NCBI GenBank assembly: GCA_963931865.1
Contig: OZ007507.1
Span: forward strand, 7,189,148-7,253,147
Direction of reading: 5' to 3'
Origin: Axinella damicornis
Taxonomy: Eukaryota; Porifera; Demospongiae; Axinellida; Axinellidae
Length of the DNA stretch: 64,000 nucleotides
Both the position numbers and the translations under genes were made by a program. Positions within the stretch are counted from its first letter, which is position 1. Each line of letters starts with the position of its first letter. The notes beneath the pieces were generated by a model. That model made no database searches. It was given only the letters and a program-made list of their open reading frames with translations, and was not told the origin of the DNA. Shown one piece after another: positions 41,846 to 53,460 of the stretch.

Positions 41846-44425
41846 ATTCTGATGGTCAAGAGTCTATTATAGCTATGAAGGCTGTTGAAACTGCTCCCGT
41901 GTTTGCGTGAGAACGCTGTAAAGTCTGGTCTAGCTTGAAGCGTCTCAAGATGGTCAGATTCAAGTGCCTGTAGTGCAAGAACTCAGGGTGCTATGATTAT
42001 CGGACCTGTGCAAGATGAAAGCCCCATCTCTGGACTTTCAGAAAATAGCCACATCATGGGGTGACAAACCATCAGATTTGGAGCTATGAGCCCCTTAAGT
42101 CAATCAAGTTTGCATGGGTGAATTCATGCTGCCATATCTCGAGAACGCTCTACATGCTGTGGACACGGGACCGCTACATGCTATGGACCACTGGATACAA
42201 CAAAGACGGAGGTTTATGAAGATGTGTGAAAGTATTGTGCCAACCCCATCAACTTTGAAGTTATGAGCCCCTGAAGTCAACCAGATTTCATGAATTTAGC
42301 TTGCATGGGTGAATTCGTGTGGCCGTATATCAAGAACGCTACATGCTATGGACATGAGATTTGCACCATCGAATACAACAAAGACTGAGGTTTGTATGTG
42401 GAAGCATTGTGACAACCACATCAGATTTGGAGCAATGAGCCCCTGAGCTCAACCATTATGTGTGAATTTGGTTTACATGGGTGAATTCGTGTTGTCATAT
42501 CTCCTGAACCCTACAACCTATGGACATGGATACAACAAAGATGGATGTTTATAAACATAATATTATGTGGAAATAGTGTTTCATGAATTTTGTTTTCGAG
42601 GTTGTGTGGCCACAATTATCTCCTCAACCTTACAACCTATGGACATGAGACTTGTACCACTGAATACAACGATATTCTGCTATACAGTGCATATATGTAC
42701 AGTGATATCGGAATCATGTTTGTAAAATCAGCAGGTTTCTATTAGTGCAAGGACTTAAGGATGTGGTGTCAAAGTTTGAAGTTTCTAGCTTTAATCTAAG
42801 GCAAGTTAGAGGGGTTATTGTTGGAGCTATCAAATGAACCGATTTTCACTTCTTAAAGCTACTTAAAGTTAAAAGTGAATTATATACTAACACATGTCTA
42901 GAGAATCCAACTACATCCGGCCATAAAGCAAGGACCAAGGAACCTTTGCGCCAAGTTTCATCCTTTTCTACCAAATAATGACATAGAACTGGGGATAAAA
43001 GTCAATGGTAACCCGCTTGGAATGGCGTTTCCTATCCAACTCCCTGTGCTCTATTATCCATGTTTGGAGCTATGAGCCCCAGCTGAAGTCAACCATGTTT
43101 CATGAATTTTGTTTGCGAGGTTGTGTGGCCACAATTATCTCCTCAACCTTACAACCTATTGGACATGAGACTTCTACCACTGAATACAATATTCTGCTAT
43201 ACAGTGCATATAAGTACAGTGATATCTACAAAATGGAATCAAGTTTGTAAAATCAGCAGGTTTCTATTATGTTGCTGTACATAGTGTTGGTGGAGGCAGA
43301 ATGCAGTTTATGAAACTGTCGCCGAATTGGAAGCGAGTCTTTACCACTAGGCTAACTCACAAATGTACTTGTTTGCTCACGACGTGCTGGCTTTAAGTTT
43401 AGAGTCTCCAATGGACTAGCTTGCTTGACCTGTTGGTTTGTTGAATGAGGGACGTTCACTGCAAGTACCCTCATTGTAACGGTCATGATCAGTTCGAAGT
43501 ATAGTAGTAGAATATGGAAGGCAAGCTGTGGGTCTAGTCGCTTAATTATCAAAGCCAGCAAAGCATCTGATTCTGACACCACTGAGCCACTAGATGTGAT
43601 AGCCCCCAAAAAGTTATTGAACACACTATCACATTCAAATGCATGTAACTACCAACAGTGGTGAGTACCAGTGTATAGGCTGCATGGATAAAACCAAACA
43701 ATGATCACTTTCACAGGCAGAAAATAAAATTCCATGGTCCAGGGGGCAATATCTCATAACGTTAGACTGCCGTTTGAAGTCTTCAGGAGACATACGTCAT
43801 GTTCCAGGGCAAACTAAGGGCATCCATGAAAGTGCTGAGTGCAGCCGCGCATAGCTCCAAAGCTGAACAAACTTCAATCTTTGTTGTATCCAATGGTGCA
43901 AGTCTCATGTCCATAGGCATAGCATGAGGTGTTCTTCAGATAATGCCACACGAATTCACCCACACAAGCCAAACTCATGAAATATGGTTGATTTCAGGGG
44001 CTCATAGCTCCAAAGCTGATGGGTTGTAGTCAGACCCTCGCACCCACGGACTAATAGCTAGGGTTGTCACAATACTTCCACACATCTTTATAAACCTCCA
44101 TCTTTGTTAAATCCAGTGGTGCAAGTCTCGTGTCCATAGCATGTAGCGTTCTCGAGATATGCATGGCAGCATGACCACGCAAACCAAATTCATCAACATA
44201 GTTGACTTCAGGGGCTCATAGCTCCAAATCTGATGGCCATGATGTGGCTATTTTCCGAAAGTCCAGAGATGGGGCTTTCATCTGGCGCAGGTCCGATCAT
44301 CATAATCTTGCACTACAGGCCAGCGCTTGAATCTGACCATCTGGGACGCTTCAAGCTAGACCCGACTTTACAGCGTTCACACACAAAGACGGGCTTGATA
44401 GTTATAGACTCTTGACCATCAGAAA
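41846..44425. mobile_element. 2.6-kb inverted structure of ~180-bp repeat units
   Basis: The ends TCTGATGGTCAAGAGTCTAT and its reverse complement define arms that stay inverted for at least 200 bp, through GCTTGAAGCGTC and GCCCCATCTCTGGACTTTC. Inside, diverged units of roughly 170-190 bp repeat GCTATGAGCCCC, TGGGTGAATTC, TATCTC.AGAACG, CTATGGACATGAGA and ATACAACAAAGA. They run forward at 41990-42680 and 43060-43260 and reversed at 43800-44290. All frames are broken, so it is not coding. No target duplication is evident. Similar units occur inside 9724-11603. Confidence 0.7.
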
Positions 44426-45244
44426 TACACATATCTCCAAGGATAAGTCGTTCTCATGAACACATCTTGCAACAGTCGGTGCCAAAATCTGTTAAGACTT
44501 AAGTTCTCGAAGCCGTCGGACATGACTATTAATTTTCGTCACACAGATATCGTATAACTCCGACTTCACAACGAATACTACCGGAAGAAGTAACGGAAGA
44601 ATAAGAACCTCCTATCCCGGTACATGCTGGCTTCAAAAGCACCGCGTAGTGTACATGGAATTTGTCCACTGTGGCGGTGCCTTTTAAATGCACATGCACT
44701 ATGATACAAACAATTGGCTTCCTACATGTCTGACAAACTTCATCTCTTAATTCTCCTATATCAGGCCATTATAATAGTATACATGTGGCTGTTTTCTAGA
44801 GATGGTTTAAATAATTATTGTATTATTATCTATATCTTCAGAACTATAGTCATGTTGATACATTGCGGGAGTACAGAAACACAGATTCCAAATTCACTTC
44901 ACTCAACAAACCGAGCTTGCAGTATATATAGAGAGTACCGATGACCTATCTTAAGTTTGATGACCTATCTTCTAGTTCTAGCTCTATTGCCTAGATCTTC
45001 ATAGTTCTAGTTCCAAAGAGAACATGTCCACATGGTTACTCTAGTCTTCTCCTGGACGGCACATATTCAGGAGGAGAGTGCTATAATTATACATGGACCA
45101 ACCACGGTCAAGCACTAGCTATAGCCGGGCTTGCAGGGGCACTGGTGGCAGTCCAACAGTGAAAAGTCACACTCAGTATCTGAGGAGACAAAGAGTAAAT
45201 GTTCTGTGATAACCAATCACACAGTCACACTATACACATTTCAG

Positions 45245-45379
45245 AGGACATAACAGTCAACACAGCACAGCCACTGTCAGCAGCAGCTGGGGTAGCTGCT
45301 GTCATGCCAATGAGTGGGTGCAGCTCTACAGCACAGACAAACGAGCCAGTGATGGCACTGAGGCACAAGAAGATGATTG
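45245..45379 (+). CDS. Possible exon, product unrecognised
   Basis: An open 135-bp segment lies between ACATTTCAG and GTGAGA, a plausible splice acceptor and donor. It encodes an Ala/Ser/Thr-rich stretch (AQPLSAAAGVAAVMPMSG) ending ALRHKKMIG. No family is recognised and neighbouring exons were not found, so this is a weak call. Confidence 0.2.
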
Positions 45380-45747
45380 GTGAGACAGCTACACGAATGC
45401 CACAACATAGCGGCATGATCACAGAAAACCAACGATGGTTGCAATGGACAGCTATTACAGTTGACAGCAGTTCAGTTAAACCGAGTCAGCAATATGTACG
45501 TATATATTATACAATACATCTGCCTTGAAGACGACTCAAAGTAGACGTTGATGAACCACTCCAGCAGAAAAAATGGGCTTGAATGATGGAATCGGAGCCC
45601 ATACACGGCGAGAGAACTAGTTGTAGTTCACTTTAGTAAAGTACAAAAATTACTTATTAACTAGCTGTTGCGATCTAAATTTGTGCAACAGTCATTACCA
45701 GCTTCCAACATCTCTGCACTACTCCAGGTAAGTACTTAGGAATCTTA

Positions 45748-46083
45748 GTGTTACTCACGTGACCCTCAACGAATCAGACGCCTCAGAATCGATCACATGA
45801 CGGAGCATTAAGTAGCTTAATGCACACTTTAGTGTGCACTATCTAGATAGTGCACACTTTTCAAAGATCAAAGGCTGTCTCGGGTCGGTGAGTTGCACTA
45901 AGTAGTTTAGATACCAGTTTGCAGTGCATTACGGGCTTTAGTGCACTCGGGCAATCTAGTTAACGGTCTCGGGCGGATAATGCACTCGCCTTCGGCTCGT
46001 GCATTATCTCGCCCTCGACCGTTAACTAGATTGCCCTCGTGCACTAAAACCCGTAATGCACTGCAAAGTGGTATCTAAATATT
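45748..46083. mobile_element. MITE family F, second copy
   Basis: It matches 14966-15285 but is 336 bp because the hairpin arm GGGCAATCTAGTTAACGGTC is present here and lost in C1. Flanks TCTTA and ACTTA fit a 5-bp target duplication with one change. The central arms around GCCTTCGGC pair closely. Confidence 0.75.
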
Positions 46084-47027
46084 ACTTAGGGATGTGTTCC
46101 TTACCTGTGTCCAGTTGTATTGGAAGGCTAGGCCTTTCCAAGTTGTATCTTGTCACAGTGTTCATATAACCCGTGGTAAAGAAGATCGCCAGTACCTGCT
46201 GAAGAAGACAGCAAGAACGATATCTTCATAATGTGTTGCCCGATTGAATTATTTTCCTGAACATGACTACATGTAGCATGCGATTACGTGGCAACCACAA
46301 CCAATCCATGCTACGTACTCCAAAATTAAAAGACTGACCCCCAATGTCTATGGTTGGTAAACAGTTAATGACTTCCAACTGAAGAATTGGACGTGTGCTC
46401 CTGCTACACCAGGAGCTGACGACTTTCCTCCTAACGTTTCCTACAAGCGCAGTGCTCTAGCAAAGATGTGCTTCAACTCTCCTTTCGGCAACTAATGGCT
46501 CTAGCGTTTTCCCTGGGTGGAGATCTCAACTTACTAGACTCTAGGCTCAAAAGCCCAGTGCACTCCTTCTGCTGGACAATTAGCACAAATCATGGAGGAC
46601 TTCATCTTTGGCTGAGCAATATTATTGTTCTAAGCATAATTTTAGTCAAAAAGCAGTCCCAATGCGTACAATGAGACATCCACACAGGCTCATAGAACAT
46701 CGATGCTCCATCTTTCGTGCCTACATGAACAGCACACTGAACTGATTTGTATGCTGCTGAACCCAATTATGATGTCAGACTCCTGACCACGCATTCTTGT
46801 GACACAATGTAATTCATACACTGCATGACTATCAAGATTTTAACCATGTGTTGATTTTAACCATGTGTTGGTGTGTGTGTGTGTGTGCGTAACCAATGTG
46901 GGATGTTCTAGGGTTGGACTAGGCTATATATAATGACACGTGAGCTTCGTACTAATCGGAACCTCGAACTCTGCAGATGCTCGTGCTGGGGTTGGAACCT
47001 TCCAGACCTCGGCTGGGCAGCTGAAAC

Positions 47028-47170
47028 GGACGAAGTTGGGGAGCAGCAGCTGAAGCGGACGTAATCGGGGAGCAGCAGCAGAAGCAGACCAAATCGGGGA
47101 GCAGCAGCTGAAGTGGACGCAATCGGGGAGCAGCAGCTGAAGCAGACGCAATCAGGGAGCAGCAGCTGTA
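47028..47170. repeat. 29-bp minisatellite, GGGGAGCAGCAGCTGAAGC unit
   Basis: GAGCAGCAG starts at 47041, 47070, 47099, 47128 and 47157, an exact 29-bp period. As 29 is not a multiple of three, each unit changes frame, so the long Leu/Ser-rich minus-strand frames are repeat artefacts. Shorter relatives lie at 49370-49425 and 57180-57270. Confidence 0.9.
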
Positions 47171-47874
47171 AGATAGGCCATCAGGTAGCAACGCGAACGA
47201 GGAGGAAGAAGTATGCATGATTGCATTGTGTTGTTCACCTTGAGGAAGACCTACCCAGGTGGAAAACATAGTGCGATGAAAACTATTGCCTCTCAGTCAC
47301 GAACTTCGGCAGATACGGACTATACCTACTTGCAATGCACTAGTGACCAAGTAGTCGAGCCCAGCAAGACATCCTCCCCCATACTATTACTGGCATCCTC
47401 CCCCATACTATTCCTCACAGTATGTTCTAAATTATTATACTCCAGTACCAAGTAACAAAGACTGACTTGTGGGGGGGGGGGGGAGAGAAGGGGGAAGAAG
47501 TTTTTGCATATACACCACCTACTTACCTCAGATGACATCCCCATCAACACATTAGGGCAACCAGATGGTGCCTCCTTGGGTGTCGTTTCATACGAAAGTC
47601 TGAGGAACAGGTCACTTTTGCATAGGTACCCATCGGTGCTCTATGGATGATGTAGGAGTGATACCTGTATGAGAGGGAAAAGAGAGAGTTTAAACCCTCG
47701 GAGGATCGATCTTTCCCTGTTTAACAAACTACGAAATGCTTGATCTAAATAATAGTAAACCATTGTGGTAACATGGCATTATGCCACCAGCTGGTCTGAT
47801 GTAAATGTTCATTGTTTGTACACTAGGCCTTTAAGCATTGGTGAACTGGGGGCATAAGTGTAGGATCTACTACG

Positions 47875-48003
47875 TCGACGCGGAGGTTATGCGATTTCTC
47901 TTCTGCAGGAAAGTTTGGCCGAGGCGAAGCCGAGGCTAAACTTTCCCAAGGAGGATAAACCGCATAACATCCGAGTCGACGTAGTAGATCCGGCTTCTAC
48001 CAC
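47875..48003. repeat. Long hairpin, GGATCTACTACGTCGAC arms
   Basis: GGATCTACTACGTCGAC pairs with GTCGACGTAGTAGATCC, GGTTATGCG with CGCATAAC, and an inner AAAGTTTGGCC/GGCTAAACTTT stem closes the structure. It is probably a foldback MITE inserted into the older repeat. Confidence 0.85.
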
Positions 48004-48057
48004 AGACATAACCTGCAAGTCAAGTTAGTAGCTGGATCCGGTTGCTAGACAGCTACA

Positions 48058-48212
48058 ACTCTCGGATTCACAGCACAGCGTGGCGATCCTTTGATGTACC
48101 ATGGAGGATAAATCGGTTATCTTCTGCTATGATGTCATAGCGGAGGATAACCAATTTATCCTCCGCGGTACATCAAAGGAACGCCCACACACTGTGATAG
48201 AATCTGAGTTGT
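48058..48212. repeat. Long hairpin, TCCTTTGATGTACC arms
   Basis: TCCTTTGATGTACC and GGAGGATAAAT pair with ATTTATCCTCC and GGTACATCAAAGGA; an inner GGTTATCTTC/GGAGGATAACC stem follows. Weaker pairing (CAACTCTCGGATTCACAG with CTGTGATAGAATCTGAGTTG) extends the arms outward to about 155 bp. Confidence 0.85.
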
Positions 48213-49197
48213 GCCCGCTAGAAGGATCAGTACACTACTGCATTGAGTACTGAGATAAACGACATCTTGTGGGTTTCAAATACATGTATTTGTGCTCAGC
48301 ATGATAATGTCCGGGACCCAGTGCATTGCATGCTGGACTCACACTGGCTTGAAGTGGGAGAAGTTATTGTTGTAGTCTGGCAGTGTTCCCTCCACCTTGC
48401 CGAGTTGGCCTAGTGGGCTTCCAAACTTTCAGCAGAGAAGACCATTGCTAGAACTCAAGAGCATGCACAAAAGGACACAAAAGTTGAAAATCTACTATTA
48501 TTTTTCTCCTAGTGACCTGCATTTCACTACTTCCAGTACGAAATACGTATGGCAAAGTATGTACTGGAAGCAATCAATTGCTGGCGGTGGGAATGGCCTG
48601 GGAATAAGGCTATAGAAATAGCACCTTCATTACACCCTGGAGTAGATACGTAGGAGCGAGAAGGCCTGGGTACGATACTAATCATTACTGTGTACTTCAT
48701 GATTCCCAGAGTGGGAATACGACAGAACAGCAGGCCACACACACACCATTTGAGTACGTAGTTCGACAATGGTATACAAAAATGGGCTTTGATATGATTT
48801 GAGCGGGCTCTTAATTCCCTTTCAGCTGGTGCTTTTACATCAATGTGACAGACTAGCTTGTCATGTCATGGCCATAGAGAAGATGAAAAGCTGGGACCCA
48901 AGCATCAGGAAGATGAGAGAATTAAAGCTATTGGATTGAGTCCTCTCTCCAACAGGACTCAATCTGGAAGCTTGAAACATCCACACAGGCTCAGAACATC
49001 GACGCTCCATCGTTCGTTCAAACATGAACAGCACACTGCACCGATTTTTATGCTGCTGTACCCAGTTATCACGCCAGACTCCTGACTACACATTATTGAG
49101 ACCCAATGTAATCCATGTGTCCAGATTGTTGTTTTTGCAACACACATCACCATGTTCTGTTGTACCATGTATGACTATTGGTACATGAACATTTTAA

Positions 49198-49206
49198 CCA
49201 TGTGTT

Positions 49207-49238
<32 letters not shown>

Positions 49239-49255
49239 CGTGTGTGTGGGTGTGT
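49198..49255. repeat. (TG)n microsatellite
   Basis: Alternating TG with occasional TTTG and GCG breaks. A second, longer tract is at 49436-49600. Confidence 0.95.
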
Positions 49256-49434
49256 AACAGATGTGGGATGCTCTGGGGGTCGGACCAGACAATAGTGGCA
49301 CGTACTAATTAGAACCTCAAATTCAGTGAATGCACGCACAGGGATTGGTACCTTCCAGAACTCTGCTGCACAGCTAAAATAGACGCAGTCGGAGAGCAGC
49401 AGCTGAAGGGGACGCAATCGCTTCTGCATGTGCT

Positions 49435-49435
<1 letters not shown>

Positions 49436-49479
<44 letters not shown>

Positions 49480-49600
49480 GGGTGTGTGTGCGTGTGAGTT
49501 GTGAGTGTGGGTATATGTGTGTATACACGTTAGTAGAGCGTGGGTACGTGTGTTGTTTGGGTGCGCATGATTGTGTTTTTTGTGTGTTGTGTGTGCATGT
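49436..49600. repeat. (TG)n microsatellite, long
   Basis: About 36 bases of pure TG are followed by TG-rich sequence with GCG and GTATA interruptions. The Cys/Val-rich plus frame and His/Thr-rich minus frame across it are artefacts. Confidence 0.95.
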
Positions 49601-49679
49601 GTGTCGTTCTACACTTACCTTCAACTGCTCTGCACACTGAATGGTTGTTGTACAGTTACTGGTGATGGCAATCCGTGAA

Positions 49680-49830
49680 AGAGAGGGGCAAGGGAAGACA
49701 AGGCAGGGAGGGGGGACAATGAAGGAGGATGAGGGAGGACGAAGGGGGGCGGAGGGAGAGAGAGAGAGAGGGGGGGGGGAGGGGGGGTGGAGATAAGAGA
49801 ATGAGGGAGGAAGGGAGAGAGAGACTCACA
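49680..49830. repeat. Purine-rich (GGA/GAGA) tract
   Basis: Almost uninterrupted G and A on this strand, including GAGAGAGAGAGAGAGG and GGGAGGGGGGG. A homopurine tract of this length can adopt triplex-type structures. Confidence 0.9.
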
Positions 49831-50094
49831 TGTTAATGGTCTTAGACCACTGGTATATTAGGAATCATTCGGGTCGAAAGTGTTTACTTTTCTGGGTCCC
49901 CCTTGTAGCTAACAGAAGGTGTGGGGCTGCATGCTTCCCTCCTTCAGGCCAACAGTTCATGGTAATTCTCAGGTCTTGGAGATCTGTCATAATGTGAGTG
50001 GTAGTTTGTGATTTGCTGTTGTTGTTGGTACTGCCACTGTTCTCATTGTTGATGATGGTGCATGTTGTTTGTGTGTAGGTTTAACACTTTAACC

Positions 50095-50593
50095 GATAAA
50101 GCCGTCTACAGACGGCATGAGACTTTCATCAGTGATGTCAGACTTCCGGCAATGTCCTTGGGACTTAGGATCTGCGCCAGCAGAGAGGGCGGGACAGGGG
50201 GAGGTGGGTGGGTTTCAGCACTGAGCCTAGGTAGCATGGCCGCTTTTGGGCTTGGCCTTGAAGAGCTCTTGGTTGGAGCTGGGTGGGCCATTTCTATCCT
50301 TCTTTGCACAAATGGGCCGAGAAAACCGTCCTCTCGCCTAGTAGGGCCTCCATTTCTGGCAGTGAAGCGTTTTTCTCGGTCTAGACGAGCGATGGTCGGC
50401 AGAGAGCCGTGACTATTGGATGCTCCTTGATGGGTGGGTGTGGTTAGAGTCACGAATGTGTATAGGATTGCTGCATGGTCATGTGTGTGGAGTTTGGGGG
50501 CTGAAAAGCAGGGAGAACGGGAAATATGGTAGGTTTAATGCACCCACAAGCTAAGAGAGACCTCCGGAGAAAAACAATTTATCGGTTAATGGG
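50095..50593 (-). mobile_element. TTAA-flanked family P element, diverged complete copy
   Basis: TTAA (50091-50094) precedes CACTTTAACCGATAAA, and TTTATCGGTTAATGGG is followed by TTAA (50594-50597), so the ends are inverted over about 16 bases within a duplicated TTAA. This is the clearest case for TTAA targeting by this family. The interior matches 26932-27618 at GGCAATGTCC, CTGCGCCAGCAGA and GGGCGGGACAGGGGGAGG. A small palindrome GCCGTCTACAGACGGC sits just inside the left end. Confidence 0.8.
50106..50453 (-). CDS. Family P open frame, diverged copy
   Basis: The 115-codon minus-strand frame shares NGGPTRR, EMAHPAPTKS, AAML, THPPPPVPPSLLAQ and SPKDIAGS with 15314-15613, despite clear divergence between. 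Gaps between the two are multiples of three. The shared proline run partly reflects CCACCTCCCCC composition. Function unknown. Confidence 0.3.
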   Translation of the reverse strand: MTLTTPTHQGASNSHGSLPTIARLDREKRFTARNGGPTRREDGFLGPFVQRRIEMAHPAPTKSSSRPSPKAAMLPRLSAETHPPPPVPPSLLAQILSPKDIAGSLTSLMKVSCRL

Positions 50594-50698
50594 TTAATCT
50601 TGTTCCATGTGCAACTCAAGTAGCTCAATACTACAAAAACCATGTCCAGATGGGGAGGGAGTCATTCTACTTTGCCAACTACATGGCATAGTCTTCTC

Positions 50699-50756
50699 AC
50701 TCTCCCTGCCTCCCTCCCTCCCTCTCCCTGCCTCCCTCCCTCCCTCCCCCCTCACT
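50699..50756. repeat. (CCCT)n-rich pyrimidine tract
   Basis: Repeated CTCCCTGCCTCCCTCCCTC blocks on this strand. Confidence 0.9.
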
Positions 50757-51045
50757 ACCTTCCTCCTCCATAAACTATCATGGGATCACTGCCACTGTGG
50801 ATGCGTCCATGTGAAGCCATTATTAGCCTGGGGTAGCTCTGGGAGCATGCCCCCAAGATTTCAGAAATTCAGAGATTAATTTCAGAGTTTTCTGAGGCTT
50901 TCTTAGAGCTACGTATGAACCAGCCATTTGCATAGCATGTTAGCACAATAACACAATCTGCATACAAGCAAATTTCAGACCGCAGGCATGCACAAAGCAC
51001 TGCAGCGGTCAGGCAGGCCTGTCATGTATAAAGCTCGAAACTCAC

Positions 51046-51160
51046 ATCACCAGACTTGGGCGAGTCATCACCGCTTTTTCGGGAAAGGACAGGAGGCTGC
51101 TTTGGCTGGTTGGATGTTTCGTTCAAGCCCTTGGCCCTTGACACGTCTTCCACATTCGCT
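51046..51160 (-). CDS. Possible host-gene exon, Ser/Pro/Lys-rich, unrecognised
   Basis: On the minus strand an open 115-bp segment lies between GTAGCTTAG and GTGAGT, a consensus donor. It encodes a polar, disordered-looking peptide (NETSNQPKQPPVLSRKSGDD). No repeat relatives were noticed elsewhere in the window, unlike almost all other sequence here, which makes a host exon plausible. No neighbouring exon was found and no family can be named. Confidence 0.3.
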
Positions 51161-51884
51161 CTAAGCTACAAGCAGTGCTGATTGCATGGGGTACTTACAA
51201 TCACGGGGTATTTTATACGACGAGCTCATTAAACGAACAGGTATGCAGCCGCAATTGTTTAATAGTCCATTGTTCTCATGCAAAGTTCGTAGGGTTCGCA
51301 TTTCAGAGGCTTGAGGTAAGTAGTAAAGTAAAAAGCTCCTGGGACACAATAGTTAGTCCCACTCCAGACCCACACCCACTTCCATCACGCACACACAGAC
51401 ACACACACACATTAAAATTTTAATGGCATGGCAGTCAGTGCAATACACCTTGCAAAGTATCAAACTAAACGGGCCAATGCCAATGGTTAGGGGCTGTATA
51501 AGCCATACAATACGCAATAACCATGCTATACACTATGGTTGGGGCACAATCGCACTAATAATGGTACGTGAAAAGCAACAAAGTTAATCGACAAGTCCTG
51601 TCGACATGTGTCTTAATGTTTCAAGACGAGAAATTATTTTGGGCAAGCAAATGATGCCTCCTTAGGTGTCGTCTCATAGCGCCTTATTTCATATCAGCTA
51701 TGCCGTCTTCTCCTGGTCCTTTCCCTTAAACATCATCCTTCTGTGTGGGGTACCCAAACAGACCCCAAGGTCACACACTCGAACGTATTTACCCACTGGA
51801 CAGGAAGTACAAGATCTTAAACTGCTAATAACACATGACGTAAGTTTCATGTACTGTACATGCGTCAAGAGTGCCTAAGTAGAT

Positions 51885-52493
51885 CGCCCGCCCAGAGTAA
51901 GAGCGTGTAACTTCCGGGAAATTCAAACCAGGCAAAATACATGAGTTGTACTAAAAATAGCCATAGCATGTCCAAACACTCTTGTAGTGATTCTTTCCGC
52001 CACGTGATAATTGACTAGAGCGGTGACACTGTGGTCATTATTCTGTGTTGATGTGCACAGCTGTGTAGTTCTGAGCCAAGTGACTGCAGGAAGCGACAGC
52101 GACAGCTACCAGAGAACGCTCTGCTCTACGGCTGTGCTGAAGGCTAACCTAGTTAGCCTCGTACCCAGGCTGTACGAGGCTATAACCTAGTCTATACTCG
52201 AACACAGTCACAACAACGGTTATTAATTGTGTGGATGTGCTTACCTGAGGCTGGAGGTGGAGGACGTCGACATCTGATGATCAGCAACGATTGCCACGGT
52301 GGGTTATAGGTTCAAATAAGCTCAGCCAGAGCTGAATTGCTAGCCACTTAGATCTTCACAATTCGCTAACGCGTTCACAATTACCGCCGTACAGCTTCAG
52401 GTGCAACTGCATGTTCTATTTTTAGTACAACTCAAGTATTCCGCCTGCACCACGGGCGCCTATTGAAGTTACACGCTCTTATTCTGGGCGGGT
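51885..52493. mobile_element. 609-bp element with CGCCCGCCCAGAGTAAGAGC-type TIRs
   Basis: The left arm has CGCCCGCCCAGAGTAAGAGC, GTGTAACTTC and GAGTTGTACTAAAAATAG. The right arm carries each in inverse order, giving arms of about 80-90 bp with an indel. Just outside the right arm, GAAGTTACACGCTCT is repeated. The interior includes a 29-bp mini hairpin (TAGCCTCGTACCCAGG..TACGAGGCTA at about 52155). No coding capacity. Confidence 0.75.
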
Positions 52494-52720
52494 GAAGTTA
52501 CACGCTCTCGATATGCGTACAACTTCAACTATGTAGCAATTTAATTTCCTGTCTTGAAGGTGGTGTATCCAGCCCTCTGATTGGTTGATAAATGTTTACT
52601 CACTTTTGCGTCATGGCTAGCAGGTACCCATGCAGTGCTTCATGGTAGGACTCCTCCATGATGTAGGAGTGATACCTGTGCGAGAGGGAAAAGAGGGAGA
52701 AAAATAAACCCTCTCAGGTT

Positions 52721-53320
52721 CGAGGGGCAACCGCACTCCTGGTAGCCATGGTTAAACGTTAGCACAAGCTAAGTGTGACAGTTCGTTACACATCAGTGAG
52801 TATCATGATAGCTATAGTGCTATATAGGGAAGATTTAGAGTGCTCTCAAGTACCCATTCACAAAGCAACAGCGTTGCAACCCGGGTTGCGACTTATCTCA
52901 CAATACGTCCCAATTAACGCACATGCCACGTTGCACGCTCAGTTGATCGCGAGCAATGGCAACCAAAAGGAAGACAAGACATTATTGCAGCACTCACAAC
53001 TTAGCCAGCACGGTGAGTTTCGGCATGTAAGCGTCAGTGAACGACAGTGATCACAGCCGTGGTCAGAATCTTCGTGTGCCTTTCCTAAGAACGGTACTGC
53101 CACCGGAAGTCAAACAGAGTGCTCGAGCTATGGCGGCCAACGGTGAGACAAAAGCGTTCACATCTCTACCACCAAAGTGAGTTTCGGCACAATTATTTTG
53201 ATTTTGTGTCATTGCATCATAGCGATCACGACGGTGTAGTCAGAATCTTTGTAGGCCATTCGGAAATAGTCAAACGTTTATTAAATTACGCGGCACAATT
53301 TTCTCTATACCAGGAGTGTA
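52721..53320. mobile_element. Dispersed repeat family C, copy at 52.7 kb
   Basis: It begins CGAGGGGCAACCGCACTCCT and ends ACGCGGCACAATTTTCTC..ACCAGGAGTG, in the same orientation as 21533-22077. Internal frames are short and not shared. Confidence 0.6.
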
Positions 53321-53460
53321 AGGATCCTTCCCTGTTCAACAAAGTACAGAATGCTTGATCAAAATAAAAGATTGTGGTAACATGGCAATGATGGCACCTG
53401 TTGTTCTGTTCATTGTTTGTATACTGGGCCTTACTAAGCTTTGGCAAACTGGGGGCATAA

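Larger units (their letters stand above)
47700..48800. repeat. Diverged relative of the duplicated unit (compare 4940-5460)
   Basis: Matching words include TGTGGTAACATGGCA, GGGGGCATAA, AGCATGATAATGTCCGGGAC, CACCCTGGAGTAG and GATTCCCAGAGTGGGAATA, in the same order as in C1. Two hairpins (47875-48003 and 48058-48212) are inserted after GGGGGCATAA. Related pieces continue at 53340-53460 and 54220-54800. Confidence 0.65.

Noticed and set aside
46924..47269. Leu/Ser/Cys-rich minus-strand frames
   Set aside because: They arise from the 29-bp minisatellite, whose period shifts frame each unit; similar frames exist in more than one phase.
49428..49640. Cys/Val-rich frame and its Thr/His-rich opposite
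   Set aside because: Both are translations of a TG microsatellite.
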